From an uncultured Alphaproteobacteria bacterium (lineage in GTDB: Bacteria > Pseudomonadota > Alphaproteobacteria > Caulobacterales > Hyphomonadaceae), in assembly GCA_903831485.1 (NCBI GenBank), contig CAIKXW010000423.1, positions 1-17,609 of the forward strand: a stretch of 17,609 bases of DNA, written 5' to 3'. Positions 16,309 to 17,609 of this stretch are shown here, in pieces. Below the pieces are notes generated by a model. It made no database searches, was not told where the DNA came from, and saw nothing but the letters and a program-made list of their open reading frames with translations. Within the stretch, counting starts at the first letter, position 1. Each line of letters starts with the position of its first letter. A program made the translations under genes and the position numbers.

Positions 16309-16832
16309 CTCGTTGACCGCGCCCTTCCAGAGCGTACGGCGAGCAGCAACCAAAGCAGCTGCGCGCGATCGAACCTTCTGACGGCGCCATCTTCCAACAC
16401 GTTCGCGCCCCGGAATCGGATGCCTGGCACCAATCCCTCCTTCACGCGACGAGCAACAGTTGCTCGCGAGATGCCGAAGGAGTCACGTACGGCGGCGTAG
16501 GTGAACCACACCTTGGTTGCCGGGAGCGTTGCGAGCGATCTTTCGACGGCCTGCCTATCGAAGTCAGAATAGACCGGCATGTCTTCGATCATTGTAACGC
16601 GAATGTCGCTCTTGGTTTGGCTCAGTTCAGTCAAGCTTCCGGCTACCTTGGGCGATGGTCGTGGCGCCCGATCAACAACGATCTCGCAGGGTTGCTGGAT
16701 CGACGGCTCGGGCGACCGTGTCGGCGCCGCCGAGGACGTGGCGGGACGAGCGGCGGCGAACAGATCAAGCTGCGATGCGGCGGCGGAGGCGACGCTGCGA
16801 CGGGTCTGTAGTTTTTGCTGCGCCACGGTCAT
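16305..16832 (-). CDS. element-encoded helix-turn-helix protein
   Basis: A 175-residue protein with a low-complexity, Ala/Ser/Pro-rich N-terminal half containing QLDLFAAARP (21-30), and a C-terminal domain (about 88-168) with a probable helix-turn-helix VWFTYAAVRDSFGISRATVA (108-127) followed by RRVKEGLVPGIRFRG and LEDGAVRRFDRAQLLWLLL. It probably binds DNA, perhaps as a regulator or excision/transfer accessory factor; I do not recognise a named family. The ATG at 16832 is preferred: GGAG lies nine bases upstream, and an in-frame TTG at 16847 is part of that site. It lies between integrase and relaxase, convergent with the former and co-directional with the latter. Confidence 0.72.
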   Translation of the reverse strand: MTVAQQKLQTRRSVASAAASQLDLFAAARPATSSAAPTRSPEPSIQQPCEIVVDRAPRPSPKVAGSLTELSQTKSDIRVTMIEDMPVYSDFDRQAVERSLATLPATKVWFTYAAVRDSFGISRATVARRVKEGLVPGIRFRGANVLEDGAVRRFDRAQLLWLLLAVRSGRARSTS

Positions 16833-17029
16833 GGCTTCAATCTCCAAGGGTAGGACAGCAGGCCCAAGTCCATTGATCCACAGGAATCACCCAGCTCGCG
16901 CGTTTGCGGCGGATCCGCTGCAAGCACGCCGATCGCGCGAACAATCCCCGCGGCACCTCAACCCTCGCCGTTATCTTCAGGCTCAGACCCAGTCACTCTC
17001 CGCACATGGATCGCACCAGATCGCCCTCA
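16833..17029. other. gap between HTH and relaxase genes
   Basis: About 197 bases between co-directional genes. Frames stay open on the plus strand, but none shows motif, start context or composition of a real gene. It should hold the promoter of the HTH gene. An origin of transfer could also lie here, but I see no clear nic-type repeat. Confidence 0.4.
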
Positions 17030-17609
17030 TCAGATTCCCAGTCCGAGACCCCTGCCGCGCTGAAGACTCCACGAGATCGATCGACCGCGTTGAACGCCGA
17101 CAACGTTCTGACCTGCGAACCGCTCCAGCGCCGGACGCCAGGGAACGAGTTGCGAGCTTCGATCCCCCACTATGAGCGCTACCCTTCCTTGTGCGAGGTC
17201 GATGCGACGGGTGTAGACACCGGACACCGTGCCCGAACCCAGAGTCACCGGCATGCCGACCTCGCGGGCCAGGGCCTTTGCTGTCGTACGAAGCTCGTGC
17301 GCTTTCATGTCTTCAAGCGCTTGTCTCGAAAGCCGCTTGTCCGCCGCGCCCATCCAGCCCTGCTCGATCAGGAATAGCCGCCTTTGTCGGAGCGCTGCTT
17401 CAAACTCCCGCGCCAGATGGCCTGCGCCATCAGGCGCCGCCTCCAGACCGGCGAGCGCGCGGTCGAGATGTGTCGGTCCGGCCGCACCGACCTGGCTGAT
17501 GAGCGTCATGTAGCTCTGGACGCGCGGGGCCATGGGCGCGCGGACGAGACGCGCGCGCTCGTAGGTCAGGACGCGGTCCAGATGGTCGGGCGCAATGTCA
17601 AAAATGCCG
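17030..17609 (-). CDS. DUF3363 relaxase, C-terminal part
   Basis: The frame is open from the right edge of the window to TGA 17030-17032, about 192 codons; the N-terminal relaxase domain lies outside. Visible are FDIAPDHLDRVLTYERAR, RAPMAPRVQSYMTLISQVG, the repeated-looking FEAALRQRRLFLIEQGWMG, then SGVYTRRIDLAQGRVALIVG, LVPWRPALERFAGQ and the ending ISWSLQRGRGLGLGI, all typical of the DUF3363 C-terminal region of VirD2-like relaxases that nick DNA at an origin of transfer. The normal C-terminal end shows that the gene is complete on this side. It supports transfer of the element between cells. Confidence 0.85.
   Translation of the reverse strand, partial: GIFDIAPDHLDRVLTYERARLVRAPMAPRVQSYMTLISQVGAAGPTHLDRALAGLEAAPDGAGHLAREFEAALRQRRLFLIEQGWMGAADKRLSRQALEDMKAHELRTTAKALAREVGMPVTLGSGTVSGVYTRRIDLAQGRVALIVGDRSSQLVPWRPALERFAGQNVVGVQRGRSISWSLQRGRGLGLGI

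Larger units (their letters stand above)
14857..17609. mobile_element. end of an integrated mobilizable element (partial)
   Basis: A tyrosine integrase, a helix-turn-helix protein and a relaxase follow the host YggT-folD run, and the element continues past the right edge. The left boundary is not fixed: it should lie between the YggT promoter (about 14750) and the integrase start, and the coordinate given is that of the first unexplained inverted repeat. No second att copy can be seen because the other end is outside the window. Relaxase plus integrase argues for an integrative mobilizable or conjugative element rather than a prophage. Confidence 0.65.

Noticed and set aside
16833..16847. TTG start at 16847 for the HTH gene
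   Set aside because: TTGGAG there serves better as the ribosome binding site for the ATG at 16832.

Overview
This is a high-GC window (apparently around 65-68% G+C) of dense bacterial genes with short gaps, frequent start/stop overlaps and clear Shine-Dalgarno sequences. Gene content (MsrPQ, the run YggT-DUF167-FolD, a YmdB-type phosphodiesterase, the exported COG4798 methyltransferase, several lipoproteins) and codon use suggest an alphaproteobacterium, perhaps Hyphomonadaceae or a relative. This is inference; no rRNA or other phylogenetic marker is present.

Left part (1-4500): an exported protein of unknown function overlaps a DUF7003-like gene by four bases, and a DUF488 gene follows. Facing them is a haloalkane-dehalogenase-like enzyme with a lipoprotein signal. 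Then comes a less GC-rich accessory patch (3280-4497) with a degenerate DUF5615/PIN-like toxin and a 98-residue conserved orphan.

Middle (4498-8700): a cytoplasmic regulator (OmpR-type winged helix, TolB-like segment, TPR-like repeats) is divergent from a cupin lipoprotein and a SAM-dependent methyltransferase. The shared 140-bp gap carries tandem repeats with 11-bp spacing, the geometry expected of an operator for this regulator class. Downstream is a conserved-looking hypothetical gene split by a single in-frame TAA.

Core part (8702-14750): on the minus strand, a small lipoprotein, a YmdB-family phosphodiesterase and an exported COG4798 methyltransferase. On the plus strand, msrP and msrQ, the periplasmic methionine sulfoxide repair pair; MsrQ has an unusual N-terminal membrane extension. 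On the minus strand, a tight overlapping run YggT - DUF167 - folD - HNH, in which two junctions appear to use CTG starts overlapping the upstream TGA.

Right part (about 14857-17609): the end of an integrated mobile element, with a P4-type tyrosine integrase, a helix-turn-helix protein convergent with it, and the C-terminal part of a DUF3363 (VirD2-like) relaxase running off the window. This suggests a mobilizable or conjugative island. The best candidates for something new are the regulator-cupin-methyltransferase locus with its 11-bp repeats, the paired CTG starts, the extended MsrQ and the lipoprotein dehalogenase. I see no CRISPR array, rRNA, convincing tRNA or recognised defence system.
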